DNA of 64,000 nucleotides from Roseiarcus sp963829505 (GCA_963829505.1 CAWHIL010000001.1:496001-560000); one strand, 5' to 3'; positions 19,046 to 27,428 are shown, counted from the first letter of the stretch. A program made the numbers and translations. The notes: generated by a model not told the origin, from the letters alone.

Positions 19046-20250
19046 CGACATTCGCCACACGCCAGGCGCCGCCCCATCCACCGCCTCGTCCTGAGGAGCG
19101 CCGAAGGCGCGTCTCGAAGGACGCTCCAGACCGCGCCGGCGTGTCCGCTGGAACGTCCTTCGAGACGCCCGCTTTGCGGGCTCCTCAGGACGAGGGCGTT
19201 AGGACGCCTTTCTTGGCAGTCTTGCCGGTCGCCAGTCGCCTCGCCTCGGCGCTTGCCGCAAGCCTGGCCCCGGCGGCGGCGTTCGCTCAGATCGCGCATC
19301 GTCCGTTTGCGGTCGGCGGCGGCGAAGGCGGCGGCGGCGCCGAGGGCGGGATCGTCGGCTTCCTCCTCGCCGAGCAGTCGCGCCTGACGCACATGATGGC
19401 GAACGACGTGCATGCGCTGCACGCCGATCCGTCGGCGCTCTGGGGGCTCGTCGGCCTCGGGCTTGCCTACGGCGTGTTCCACGCCGCTGGGCCCGGCCAC
19501 GGCAAGGCGGTGATCGCCTCCTACATGGTGGCGAACGAAAGCTCGCTCCGCCGGGGCGCGGTGATGGCGCTCCTCGCCGCGCTGCTTCAGGCGGCGGTCG
19601 CGATCGTCCTCGTCGGCGCCGCGGCGGTCGTCCTCAACGCGACCTCAGCGCAGATGAATTCGGCCGCCGACTGGCTGTCGATCGCGAGCGCCGCGGGCGT
19701 CGCGGCCTTAGGCCTCTGGCTTTCGTGGCGGAAGGGCCGGGCGCTGATCGCGGCGCTACGGCTTCGCTTCGAGCGCGCCCGCGCGCTGAAGGAAGCGCCC
19801 GCCTTCGCCGGCGTCGGCTGGAGCCCACGCCCACGCACGCTCTCGGCCGCCGCCTACCGGGCCGCCGAACCGGGCGCGGACGCCGATCTCTGCTGCGCGC
19901 CCGACGCCGCCCTTCTCGCGGGCCCGCTCAAGCTGCGCGATGCGGCGGCGACCGTGATCGCCGCCGGCTCGCGGCCCTGCTCGGGCGCGCTCCTCATTCT
20001 GGTGTTCGCTCTCTCGCAGGGCGTGTTCGCCGCCGGCGTCGTTGCCGCAATCGCGATGGCGGTCGGAGTCGCCGTGACGACCGGCGCGCTGGCGGCGATG
20101 GCGGTGTTCGCCAAGTCGCTCGCCGCCCGCTTCGCCGCGGGCGAAGAGTCGCGCGCCGCGCTCGTCGCCCGCGGGTTCGAATTCGCCGCCTCGCTCGTGG
20201 TGCTGGCCTTCGGCCTGCTCCTGCTGACCGCCGCGAGCGCGGGAGCCTGA
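19042..20250 (+). CDS. NicO/RcnA family nickel-cobalt exporter with a palindromic repeat in its N-terminus
   Basis: This is an inner-membrane nickel/cobalt exporter of the NicO family. Its core motif YGVFHAAGPGHGKAVIASYM lies near residue 150 and a second family stretch AAGSRPCSGALLILVFAL near 310. About six membrane helices are visible. The ATG at 19042 overlaps the DUF1007 stop, giving 402 residues. Bases 19084-19195, codons ~15-52, are a complete family B palindromic repeat read in frame (HPPPRPEERRRRVSKDAP). The signal-like segment LPVASRLASALAASLAPA follows at residues ~60-80, so the true start may lie after the repeat. Confidence 0.86.
   Translation: MTTFATRQAPPHPPPRPEERRRRVSKDAPDRAGVSAGTSFETPALRAPQDEGVRTPFLAVLPVASRLASALAASLAPAAAFAQIAHRPFAVGGGEGGGGAEGGIVGFLLAEQSRLTHMMANDVHALHADPSALWGLVGLGLAYGVFHAAGPGHGKAVIASYMVANESSLRRGAVMALLAALLQAAVAIVLVGAAAVVLNATSAQMNSAADWLSIASAAGVAALGLWLSWRKGRALIAALRLRFERARALKEAPAFAGVGWSPRPRTLSAAAYRAAEPGADADLCCAPDAALLAGPLKLRDAAATVIAAGSRPCSGALLILVFALSQGVFAAGVVAAIAMAVGVAVTTGALAAMAVFAKSLAARFAAGEESRAALVARGFEFAASLVVLAFGLLLLTAASAGA
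19084..19195. repeat. Palindromic dispersed repeat, family B, copy 1 (inside nicO)
   Basis: The left arm CCTCGTCCTGAGGAGCGCCG and right arm GGGCTCCTCAGGACGAGG are near-perfect inverted repeats, with GTCTCGAAGGACG facing CGTCCTTCGAGAC inside. A second copy is at 28818-28944. This copy lies within the reading frame of the NicO gene. Confidence 0.85.
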
Positions 20251-20254
20251 GCGG

Positions 20255-20800
20255 CTATTTCCGCCCGTACATCGCCGTCAGCGTCGCCTTGGCCAGCGCG
20301 TGAGCATGCGCGTAGAAGCCGAAGACGGCGGCCGTCGCCGTCTGGTCCACGTCGAGCTTGTCGACGTCGAGGGCGTAGACGGTGATCTGATAATGGTGCG
20401 TCGTCCCCTTCGGCGGGCACGGGCCGCCATAGCCGACGGCGCTGAAATCGTTGTGCGACTGGAGCGCGCCCTCGGGCAGGCCCTGGCCGCCGCCCGCGCC
20501 CTTCGGCAGGCCGGTCGCGCTCGGGGGGATGTTGGCGACCCACCAATGCCAGAAACCGGAGCCGGTCGGCGCGTCCGGGTCGTAGATGCTGACGGCGAAG
20601 CTCTTCGTTCCCTTGGGCGCGTTGGACCATTCGAGCGCCGGCGAGACGTTGCCGCCGGTGCAGTCCCAGCCGTTGAACACCTGCTCGTCGGCGATCCTGC
20701 CGCCTTGCTTGATGTCGGGGCTCGTCAGCGTCAGGGCCTGCGCGCCAAAGCTCGCGAAGGCGCCGGCGAGGACCGTCGCAGTCCAGATCCATTGTCCCAT
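20255..20800 (-). CDS. YbhB/YbcL family (PEBP, Raf-kinase-inhibitor-like) exported protein
   Basis: The 181-residue protein has an N-terminal signal (MGQWIWTATVLAGAFASFGAQA). PEBP-family motifs follow: ALEWSNAPKGTKSFAVSIYDPDAPTG with the DPDAP ligand-site motif near residue 75, FWHWWVANIP near 85, YGGPCPPKGTTHHYQITVYAL near 130. The length and layout match YbhB/YbcL proteins. The substrate and role in bacteria are unknown. It is convergent with nicO (four-base gap) and divergent from the efflux gene. Confidence 0.9.
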   Translation of the reverse strand: MGQWIWTATVLAGAFASFGAQALTLTSPDIKQGGRIADEQVFNGWDCTGGNVSPALEWSNAPKGTKSFAVSIYDPDAPTGSGFWHWWVANIPPSATGLPKGAGGGQGLPEGALQSHNDFSAVGYGGPCPPKGTTHHYQITVYALDVDKLDVDQTATAAVFGFYAHAHALAKATLTAMYGRK

Positions 20801-20936
20801 GCCATTCCTCCCGTTTCGGCGGCGTTGGGCCGCTCTGCCTGCATCAATTCCGGTTTTGGCGCCGCAGGCAAGCGCCGGCGCCGGAAGACCGCCCAAATGG
20901 TGTATGACAGCTGATCCATCCATGCCGAGGCGAGCG

Positions 20937-22187
20937 ATGAGCGATCTCGACAGCGAGGCGTATGCGGCCTTCCATAGCCACGCCTTCCTCGGGCCGGGCC
21001 ACGAAGCGAGCGAGCGCCGCACCTGGGCCGTCATCTGGCTCTGCGCCGCGATGATGGCGGCCGAGATCGTCGGCGGCTGGCTCTTCGGCTCGATCGCGCT
21101 GATCGCCGACGGCCTGCACATGAGCACCCACGCCGGCGCGCTCCTGCTCGCCGCGCTCGCCTATTCGTTCGCGCGGCGGTACGCGCACGATCCGCGCTTC
21201 GCCTTCGGCGCCGGCAAGTTCGGCGATCTCGCGGGCTTCACGAGCGCCATCATGCTGGCGATGATTGCGGTCCTCATCGGCTACGAGGCGGCGTCGCGCC
21301 TTTTCGCCCCGGTCCCGATCCATTTCCGCGAGGCGATCCCGATCGCGGCGCTCGGCCTCGCCGTCAATGTCGCGAGCGCCTGGCTGCTCATGGGGGGCGA
21401 GGGCCATGCGCATGGGCATGGGCGCGGGCGCGGGCACGGACATTCGCACGAGGCCGACGAGACGAAGATGATCGCCACGCCGCTCGGCGACGTCGCGCTC
21501 GAAGTGTTCGAGGACGGCGTTCCGCCGCGCTTCCGCCTCAGCCGCGCTTCGGGCCCGGCGCTGGCGGCGGAAGCGGTCCGGGTCGTGACCGAGCGGGCGG
21601 ACGGAAGCCGCCAAAGCTTCGCCTTCGCCGATCGCGGCGGCTTCGTGGAGTCGCTCGACGCCATTCCCGAGCCGCACGAATTTGCGGCCGAGGCGACCAT
21701 CGAGGGCCGGACGACGACCGTCGCCTTCGCCGAGCACGACCACGCGCATGGCGCGACGCTGCGCGACAACAACATGCGCGTGGCGATCGTCCACGTCCTC
21801 GCCGACGCCACGGTGTCGGTCGCCGTGATCGTCGGGCTCGTCATCGCCCGCGCCTTCGGCTGGCTGTGGATGGACCCGCTCGTCGGCATCGTCGGCGCGC
21901 TCGTCATCGCAAGCTGGTCGGCGGCGCTCATTCGCGACACCGCAGCCGTCCTTCTCGACATGACGCCCGACCGCCGCATGGCGCGCGCGGTGCGCTCGGC
22001 GATCGAGACGGACGGCGACGCCGTCGCCGATCTGCACCTGTGGCGGCTCGGCCCCGGCCATCTCGGCGCGATCGTCTCGGTGGTGACGCGCTCGCCGCGC
22101 GACGAGGCCGACTACAGGCAGAAACTCTCCCGTTTTCCGTCGCTGTCGCACGTCACGATCGAGGTTCGCCGCGCCGGCGTGGGCTAG
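20937..22187 (+). CDS. dmeF: Cation diffusion facilitator, DmeF-type (Ni/Co efflux)
   Basis: The 416-residue inner-membrane pump exports divalent metal in exchange for protons. The first transmembrane part has EIVGGWLFGSIALIADGLHM, where the H-x3-D type metal site is expected. A long His-rich loop (HAHGHGRGRGHGHSHEAD, near 160-180) follows, then a ~110-residue cytoplasmic insert, and a second membrane block with VAIVHVLADATVSVAV near residue 285. The large insert and HDHAHG motif match DmeF rather than CzcD. I chose the ATG at 20937, preceded by GAGGCGAG. One 15 bases upstream is possible. With NicO it suggests nickel/cobalt tolerance. Confidence 0.88.
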   Translation: MSDLDSEAYAAFHSHAFLGPGHEASERRTWAVIWLCAAMMAAEIVGGWLFGSIALIADGLHMSTHAGALLLAALAYSFARRYAHDPRFAFGAGKFGDLAGFTSAIMLAMIAVLIGYEAASRLFAPVPIHFREAIPIAALGLAVNVASAWLLMGGEGHAHGHGRGRGHGHSHEADETKMIATPLGDVALEVFEDGVPPRFRLSRASGPALAAEAVRVVTERADGSRQSFAFADRGGFVESLDAIPEPHEFAAEATIEGRTTTVAFAEHDHAHGATLRDNNMRVAIVHVLADATVSVAVIVGLVIARAFGWLWMDPLVGIVGALVIASWSAALIRDTAAVLLDMTPDRRMARAVRSAIETDGDAVADLHLWRLGPGHLGAIVSVVTRSPRDEADYRQKLSRFPSLSHVTIEVRRAGVG

Positions 22188-22194
22188 AGGCCGC

Positions 22195-22320
22195 TGCCTC
22201 TCCCTGCCTGAGCGGGGAGAGGGACGGGGTGAGGGACGAGGGGATTGGCCGCAGCTCGTCCTCACCACGCCCCTCATCCTGACCTTCTCCCCGTGAACGG
22301 GGAGAAGGGACGGGTTCGCG
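22195..22320. repeat. Palindromic dispersed repeat, family D
   Basis: The stretch between dmeF and the tRNA is dominated by CTCTCCCTGCCTGAGCGGGG, GAGGGACGGGGTGAGGGACG and the hairpin CTTCTCCCCGTGAACGGGGA followed by GAAGGGACGGG. It resembles common Rhizobiales intergenic repeats. I see one copy in this window, plus a similar short element near 46135. Confidence 0.6.
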
Positions 22321-22421
22321 CGTCCGTCGCAAAACAGCAACTGGCGCTCGCGTTGACTTCGCCGCCGCCGCTTGCGATGACAGCGGCCGCCGCATGGGTT
22401 TGCTTTGAGGGCGATCCCGGC

Positions 22422-22495
22422 GCGGGTGTAGCTCAATGGTAGAGCAGCAGCCTTCCAAGCTGAATACGAGGGTTCGATTCCCTCTACCCGCTCCA
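22422..22495 (+). tRNA. tRNA-Gly (anticodon TCC)
   Basis: A 74-base cloverleaf with encoded CCA. The acceptor GCGGGTG pairs with TACCCGC, the D-arm is GCTCAATGGTAGAGC, the anticodon loop CTTCCAA carries TCC, and the T-arm is GAGGGTTCGATTCCCTC. It reads glycine GGA/GGG codons. No integrated element is seen at its 3' end. Confidence 0.96.
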
Positions 22496-22557
22496 CCGCC
22501 AGCGGCTGCCGGCGTCCATTGACGCCTTCACCGCCTCGATCATCGCGATGACGGCTT

Positions 22558-22571
22558 TTGACCCGGATCAA
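22558..22571 (+). promoter_or_regulatory. FNR/FixK-type box upstream of phaC
   Basis: TTGAC-CCGG-ATCAA matches the FNR/FixK consensus TTGAT-N4-ATCAA at 9 of 10 half-site bases. It ends 73 bases before the phaC start, a distance that would suit a class II site with a ~40-base leader. This suggests oxygen-responsive control of PHA synthesis. Confidence 0.6.
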
Positions 22572-22644
22572 AGCTCGCTTCCGGCGCGGAGAGTAGGGTC
22601 CTTGGCCACGGAGGCGCCTCGGGCGCCTCGACGGGAGCGACCCC

Positions 22645-24513
22645 ATGCTCGACAGGCCAAAGGATCAGGCGGCTCGGCTCGCCTCGGAGACGCGCGAGCG
22701 GGCGATGGCGGAAGCGCGGGCGACCCGGGTCCTCGAGCGGGCCAAGGCGCCGAGCGTCGCGCCCTTCGCGCGGCCGGCTGGCGCGGCCGACAATCAGCCC
22801 GACTACCGCACCTTCGACCGGATGGCTCGCGCCATGCTCGCGCGGGCGACGCAGGGCGTCTCCCCCAACGCTCTCGCTCAGACCTTTTCGGACTGGGCGA
22901 TCCACCTCGGCCAGGCGCCGGGAAAGCGCCTCGAACTCATGCAACGCTGGGCCATGTCGGCGGCGCGCCTCGCCCTCTTTGCGCCCCAGGCCTTCGCTAC
23001 CGGCCGCCACGATCCGCCGTTCGAGCCGCTGCCGACGGATCGGCGGTTCGCCGACGCGGGCTGGTCGCAATGGCCCTTCAACCTGTTCGTCCAGAATTTC
23101 CTAGGGGCCGAGGCGTGGTGGGCGGAGGCGACCCGGAATGTGCCGGGCCTTCAGCGCGATCGCGAGGCGGAGGCCGCCTTCATGGCGCGCGCCTTCCTCG
23201 ACGTCGTCTCGCCGAGCAACATCCCCTGGCTGAACCCGGTCAGCATCGAGAAGACCGTCAAGGAGGGCGGCCTCAATCTCGTCCGCGGCGCCCTGAACTT
23301 CTTCGAGGATTACGACCGCATGCTCGCCGGCCGGCCGCCGGTCGGGGCGGAGCGCTACGAGGTCGGCCGGGACGTGGCGATCACGCCGGGCAAGGTCGTC
23401 TTCCGCAACGAACTCATGGAGCTCATCCAATACGAGCCGGCGACGGCCAGGGTTTCCGCCGAGCCGGTCCTGATCGTCCCGGCCTGGATCATGAAATATT
23501 ACATTCTCGACCTCGAGCAGCGGAACTCCTTCGCCCGCTTCCTCGTCGAGCGCGGGCATACGGTCTTCATGGTGTCGTGGAAGAACCCCGACGCGCGCGA
23601 CCGCGACATCAGCCTCGACGACTACCGCAGGCTCGGCGTCATGGCCGCGCTCGACGCGGTCTCCGCCATCTGCCCGAAGCGCAAGGTGCACGCCTGCGGC
23701 TACTGCCTCGGCGGCACGATTCTGGCGATCGCCGCGGCGACCATGGCGCGCGACGGCGACGACCGCATCGCGAGCCTGACGCTGCTCGCCTCCCAGACCG
23801 ACTTCGCCGAGGCCGGCGAGATCATGCTCTTCCTCGACGAGGGGCAGGTGATGCTGCTCGACGATCTCATGTGGGACCAGGGCTATCTCGACAGCCGGCA
23901 GATGTCGGGCGCCTTCCAGGCTTTGCGCTCGGACGAACTGATCTGGGGCAGGTTCATCCGCGAATACGTCCTTGGCGAGCGCGACGAGATGAGCGCGCTC
24001 ATGGCCTGGAACGCCGACCAGACGCGCATGCCGGCGCGCATGCACAGCCAGTATCTGCACGGCCTCTATCTCGAGAACCGGCTGTCGTCCGGCCGCTACG
24101 CGGTCGACGGGCGCAAGATTGCGCTGCGCGACATCCGCGCGCCGATCTTCGTCGTCGGCATGGCGCGCGACCACATCGCGCCGTGGCGCTCGGTCTACAA
24201 GATCAGCCTCTTCACCGACACCGACGTCACGTTCGCCCTGGCGTCGGGCGGACACAACGTCGGTATCGTCAATCCGCCGGCGCAGAAGCGCGGCTCCTAC
24301 CAGCTTCTGACGATGAAGCGGAACGAACGCTACGTCGATCCCGAGACATGGATCGCCGCGGCGCCGGCCTACGAGGGCTCGTGGTGGCCGGCGTGGGACG
24401 GCTGGCTGACGGGCTCGGGATCGGGCGAGGAGATTGCTCCGCCGTCGATCGGCGCGACCGAAGCCGGCCTCCCGCCGCTTTGCGACGCGCCGGGGACCTA
24501 TGTGAAGGGATAG
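22645..24513 (+). CDS. phaC: Class I polyhydroxyalkanoate synthase
   Basis: PhaC polymerises 3-hydroxyacyl-CoA into storage granules. The 622-residue protein has the N-terminal alpha domain with QNFLGAEAWW near residue 155. The alpha/beta-hydrolase core has the lipase-like box GYCLGG with the catalytic cysteine near residue 354, the aspartate in VGMARDHIAPW near 511, and the histidine in ASGGHNVGIVNPP near 537. The PhaC-typical ELIQYEPAT, LIVPAWIMKYYILDL and FMVSWKNPD are present. The length suits class I. An FNR/FixK-like box lies 73 bases upstream. No phaA, phaB or phasin is adjacent, but hbd in this window makes or uses the monomer. Confidence 0.95.
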   Translation: MLDRPKDQAARLASETRERAMAEARATRVLERAKAPSVAPFARPAGAADNQPDYRTFDRMARAMLARATQGVSPNALAQTFSDWAIHLGQAPGKRLELMQRWAMSAARLALFAPQAFATGRHDPPFEPLPTDRRFADAGWSQWPFNLFVQNFLGAEAWWAEATRNVPGLQRDREAEAAFMARAFLDVVSPSNIPWLNPVSIEKTVKEGGLNLVRGALNFFEDYDRMLAGRPPVGAERYEVGRDVAITPGKVVFRNELMELIQYEPATARVSAEPVLIVPAWIMKYYILDLEQRNSFARFLVERGHTVFMVSWKNPDARDRDISLDDYRRLGVMAALDAVSAICPKRKVHACGYCLGGTILAIAAATMARDGDDRIASLTLLASQTDFAEAGEIMLFLDEGQVMLLDDLMWDQGYLDSRQMSGAFQALRSDELIWGRFIREYVLGERDEMSALMAWNADQTRMPARMHSQYLHGLYLENRLSSGRYAVDGRKIALRDIRAPIFVVGMARDHIAPWRSVYKISLFTDTDVTFALASGGHNVGIVNPPAQKRGSYQLLTMKRNERYVDPETWIAAAPAYEGSWWPAWDGWLTGSGSGEEIAPPSIGATEAGLPPLCDAPGTYVKG

Positions 24514-24541
24514 CGGCGAGCGCGGGGCGAGGCTCCGGCGC

Positions 24542-25130
24542 CTATCGCGCCTGCGCGATCATCTCCTCGAGCTTCGCGAGAAGTTCGTCCGACGACGCCT
24601 GCGCGCCGCGCTGCTGGAACGCGATCTCGCCCTTCGGGTCGAGGAGCGTGATCACCGCGGCGTGGTCGAACCCCGCCTGGTCGTTGGGCCGGAACGGGAC
24701 GTCGAGAGCGGCGGCAAGTTCCCGCACCGCATCGTCATCGCCACTGAGGAGCGTCCATCGAACTCGGGTCGAGGCCGTGGCTTTCGGCGTAGAGCTTGAG
24801 CCGCTCCGGCGTGTCGGCCTCCGAGTCGAAGCTGAAGAAGGCGAAGCGGACGCGGGCCGCATCGCCGGGGGAGAGATGCTTCTCGATCCACATCATGTCG
24901 GCGACGATCGCCGGGCAGATGTCCTTGCAGGTCGTATAGCCCATGGCGACGACGACCGGCCGGCCGGCGAAGGCGTCGAGCGCGACGGTCGCCGCGTCCT
25001 GGGTGGTCCAGCGCGCGTCGAGATTAAAGAGCGACGTTCCCGTGGCGGAGCGTCCGGCCGAGACGCCGAACGCGATGAGGGCGGCGGCGGCCGCGACGGC
25101 GAGCAGCCTCAAGGCGATCGCCCATTTCAT
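24542..25130 (-). CDS. SCO1/SenC family copper chaperone (frameshifted)
   Basis: SCO proteins are membrane-anchored thioredoxin-fold copper carriers. The N-terminal anchor is WAIALRLLAVAAAAALIAFG. The copper motif appears as MGYTTCKDICPAIVADMM, the CxxxCP signature. The third ligand histidine is in GFDHAAVITLLDPKGEIA in the second frame. The frame breaks at 24760-24765, where an extra base in GAACTC (plus strand) separates ESHGLDPS from RWTLLSGDDDAVREL. Corrected length is 195 residues. Its ATG overlaps the nirV stop, so it is the third gene of the nirK operon and may deliver copper to NirK. Confidence 0.86.
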
Positions 25131-25921
25131 GGCGCGCCTCCGGCGCAGCGGAAGCCGAGGTTGTCGGCGGTGTAATTCGCCTTCAGGCTCGCGCGCATGG
25201 AAAAGCGCATGAAGGCCGGATAGTCGGTCGCGTCGTCGACGCCGGACGAGGCGCCGCCGCAGAAGAGGGCGCCGTCCTTGCCGTTGGAATCGCGCGATTC
25301 GGCGGTCGTCGCATAGGCGTTGAAGTCGTTGGTCCACTCCCAGACGAGCCCGACGAGGTCGCGGACGCCGTAGCCGTTGGCGCCGCCGCCGACTGCGCCG
25401 GGGCCGGCGCCGTTCGGCTCGGCGAGCCAGGCGAGCGAGCGGGCGCGCACGGCGCCCTCGCCGCGGCCGCTGTCGGCAAGCGCGTATTCCCACTGCGCCG
25501 TCGTCGGCAGACTTAGGCCGCGCGCCTTGCAGTAGGCGCGCGCGGCGTACCAGGAGACGTCGGTCACAGGCGCGTCGGGCGCGGCGGCGCCGGGATCGAG
25601 GTCGGAGGCCCAGCGCTTGAGATAGCGCGCGTCGGCGAACAGCGGCTTGATTGCGGACTTGCGCCACTCCGGATGGGCGGCGACGAAATCGAGGAAGGCG
25701 GCGTTGGTCACCGGCTCGGCGGCGAGGCGAAACGCCGCCATCGGTCTTGCCGCCGCGACGCCGGCCTCGCTTCCGGCGCCGGCCTTGAGTTTCTGGAAGG
25801 GCGTATAGAGCCCGGCGGGGATCGGCACGAGGCCGCCCGCGTCGGCGCTGGTCCCGGCGGCCGCCGGGCCTACGACGAGCGCGAGCGCGAGCGCCGCGAA
25901 CCCTGCCAGGCCGACCGTCAC
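25127..25921 (-). CDS. nirV: NirV-like formylglycine-generating-enzyme family protein
   Basis: The 264-residue exported protein has a signal (LAGFAALALALVVGPAAAG) and a SUMF1/FGE-sulfatase domain: GGLVPIPAGLYTPF, PVTDVSWYAARAYCKARGLSLPTTAQWEYA, and NGYGVRDLVGLVWEWTNDF, ending TADNLGFRCAG. NirV proteins follow nirK in many denitrifiers, and their role is unknown. The GTG start at 25921 overlaps the nirK stop (GTGA) and the gene's stop overlaps the SCO start, so all three should be translationally coupled. Placement directly after nirK favours NirV over a generic sulfatase modifier. Confidence 0.88.
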   Translation of the reverse strand: MTVGLAGFAALALALVVGPAAAGTSADAGGLVPIPAGLYTPFQKLKAGAGSEAGVAAARPMAAFRLAAEPVTNAAFLDFVAAHPEWRKSAIKPLFADARYLKRWASDLDPGAAAPDAPVTDVSWYAARAYCKARGLSLPTTAQWEYALADSGRGEGAVRARSLAWLAEPNGAGPGAVGGGANGYGVRDLVGLVWEWTNDFNAYATTAESRDSNGKDGALFCGGASSGVDDATDYPAFMRFSMRASLKANYTADNLGFRCAGGAP

Positions 25922-27357
25922 GGCTTTGCCTTCACCCGGTTCTCGTTGACCTCCTGCGGGGTGACGTCGAGCCCGGAATTGTCCCACTTCGAATAGACGA
26001 AGGTCAGCACGTTGGCGATGTCCTCGTCGCTGAGGCTCCAGGCCGGCATGACGCCGTTGAAGCCCTTGCCGTTGACGGTCAGCGGCTGCTCGAGCCCTCC
26101 CGTCACGGTCTTGATCGCGCGCAGCTTGTCGCCGTTGAGATAGTCGGATTTCGCCAGCGGCGGAAACGCGTCCGGGACGCCCTGCCCGTCCTGCTGATGG
26201 CAGGCCTGGCAATTGTTGGCGAACACCTCTGCGCCACGCGCGATCTGTTCCTCCTTGCTCTTGGCGGCAGGCGCAGGAATGACCTGCTGATCGGCGGCGC
26301 GGACGCCGGCGCCCTCCGGCTGATAGACGAGGTCGAACTGCTTGCCGGAATAGACGAGCTTGTCCTCGGGACCGGTGACCTTGAGCTGCGCCAGCGCGCC
26401 GCGGTTGAAGGCGCGTTCGAGCGAATGGTCGACGAGGATGAAGGTGCCGGGCACGCTCATCTTGAACTCGGCGATCGTCGAGCCGCCGGCTGGAACGGTC
26501 GTCGTCTGCACGTTGTGCGTGACTGCGCTCATGTTTCCTTCCGGATAGACGGTATCGAAGATCTGCCCAATGGCGTGGAACGAGGAGACGACGTTGGGTC
26601 CGCCGTCGCCGACGAAGAGCCGCACCGTCTCGCCGACCTTGGCGGTCAGCGCCTTTTCGCCGACGGTCGAGCCGACGGAGCCGTTGAAGACGATATATTC
26701 CGGCTTCTCGTCGATGACCTTCTCCATGCTGAACGGCTGCACGCCCTTCTCGCCGTTCTTCCCCTGCGTGTAGAAGTCGCCCTGCATCATGTAATATTCG
26801 TGATCGACCTTCGGCAGGCCCTCCTTCGGCTCGACGAGGATGAGCCCGTACATGCCGTTGCCGACATGCATCGCGACCGGCGCCGTCGCGCAATGATAGA
26901 CGAAGAGGCCCGGATTCAGCGCCTTGAACGAGAACACCGAACTGTGGCCAGGCGCCGTCAGCGAGGCGGCGGCGCCGCCTCCGGGGCCGTTGACCGCGTG
27001 CAGGTCGATGTTGTGGGGGTTCTTGTTGTCGGGATGGTTGTCGAGGTGGAACTCGACCTCGTCGCCCTCGCGAATGCGGATGAATTTGCCGGGGACATGG
27101 CCGCCGAAGGTCCAGAAGGTGTAGCGCACGCCGTCGGCGAGTTGGCCTTCGACCTCCTTCACCTCGAGATGGACGACCACCTTGGCCGCATGATCGCGCG
27201 TTATCGGCGGCGGAACGTTCGGCGCGTCGGTCAGCACCGCGGTCTCCTCGCCGACGATCGGATCGGCGAGATTCTGCTCGCGCGACGCGCCCCAGGCGAC
27301 GCCGGCGACGAGGATCGCCGCAAGTGCGACGCCGGACCGAAACGACAACCGCGACAT
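25918..27357 (-). CDS. nirK: Copper nitrite reductase with fused C-terminal cytochrome c domain
   Basis: NirK reduces nitrite to nitric oxide in the periplasm. The 479-residue precursor has a signal (VALAAILVAGVAWGAS) and two cupredoxin domains. Type 2 copper histidines sit in NPHNIDLHAVNGPGGG near residue 120. Type 1 copper ligands sit in YHCATAPVAMHVGNGMYG near 160. The active-site histidine is in VSSFHAIGQIFD, with a further ligand in LVDHSLERAFNRG. Residues ~375-470 add a class I cytochrome c with NNCQACHQQDG and axial Met in NGVMPAW. Three-domain NirK of this type is known from a minority of bacteria. A TTGAC-N4-GTTAA box lies 71 bases upstream. Confidence 0.95.
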   Translation of the reverse strand: MSRLSFRSGVALAAILVAGVAWGASREQNLADPIVGEETAVLTDAPNVPPPITRDHAAKVVVHLEVKEVEGQLADGVRYTFWTFGGHVPGKFIRIREGDEVEFHLDNHPDNKNPHNIDLHAVNGPGGGAAASLTAPGHSSVFSFKALNPGLFVYHCATAPVAMHVGNGMYGLILVEPKEGLPKVDHEYYMMQGDFYTQGKNGEKGVQPFSMEKVIDEKPEYIVFNGSVGSTVGEKALTAKVGETVRLFVGDGGPNVVSSFHAIGQIFDTVYPEGNMSAVTHNVQTTTVPAGGSTIAEFKMSVPGTFILVDHSLERAFNRGALAQLKVTGPEDKLVYSGKQFDLVYQPEGAGVRAADQQVIPAPAAKSKEEQIARGAEVFANNCQACHQQDGQGVPDAFPPLAKSDYLNGDKLRAIKTVTGGLEQPLTVNGKGFNGVMPAWSLSDEDIANVLTFVYSKWDNSGLDVTPQEVNENRVKAKP

Positions 27358-27428
27358 GATCTTTCTCCTGACGTTTCCCTTGTGCGGAACGCGCGCTTGC
27401 CCTTAGGCGATGGCGCCGCCGCTTCGCC

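Noticed and set aside
22422..22495. tRNA-Gly as an attachment site for an integrated element
   Set aside because: No repeat of the tRNA 3' end and no integrase are found nearby. The following gene is phaC with normal composition.
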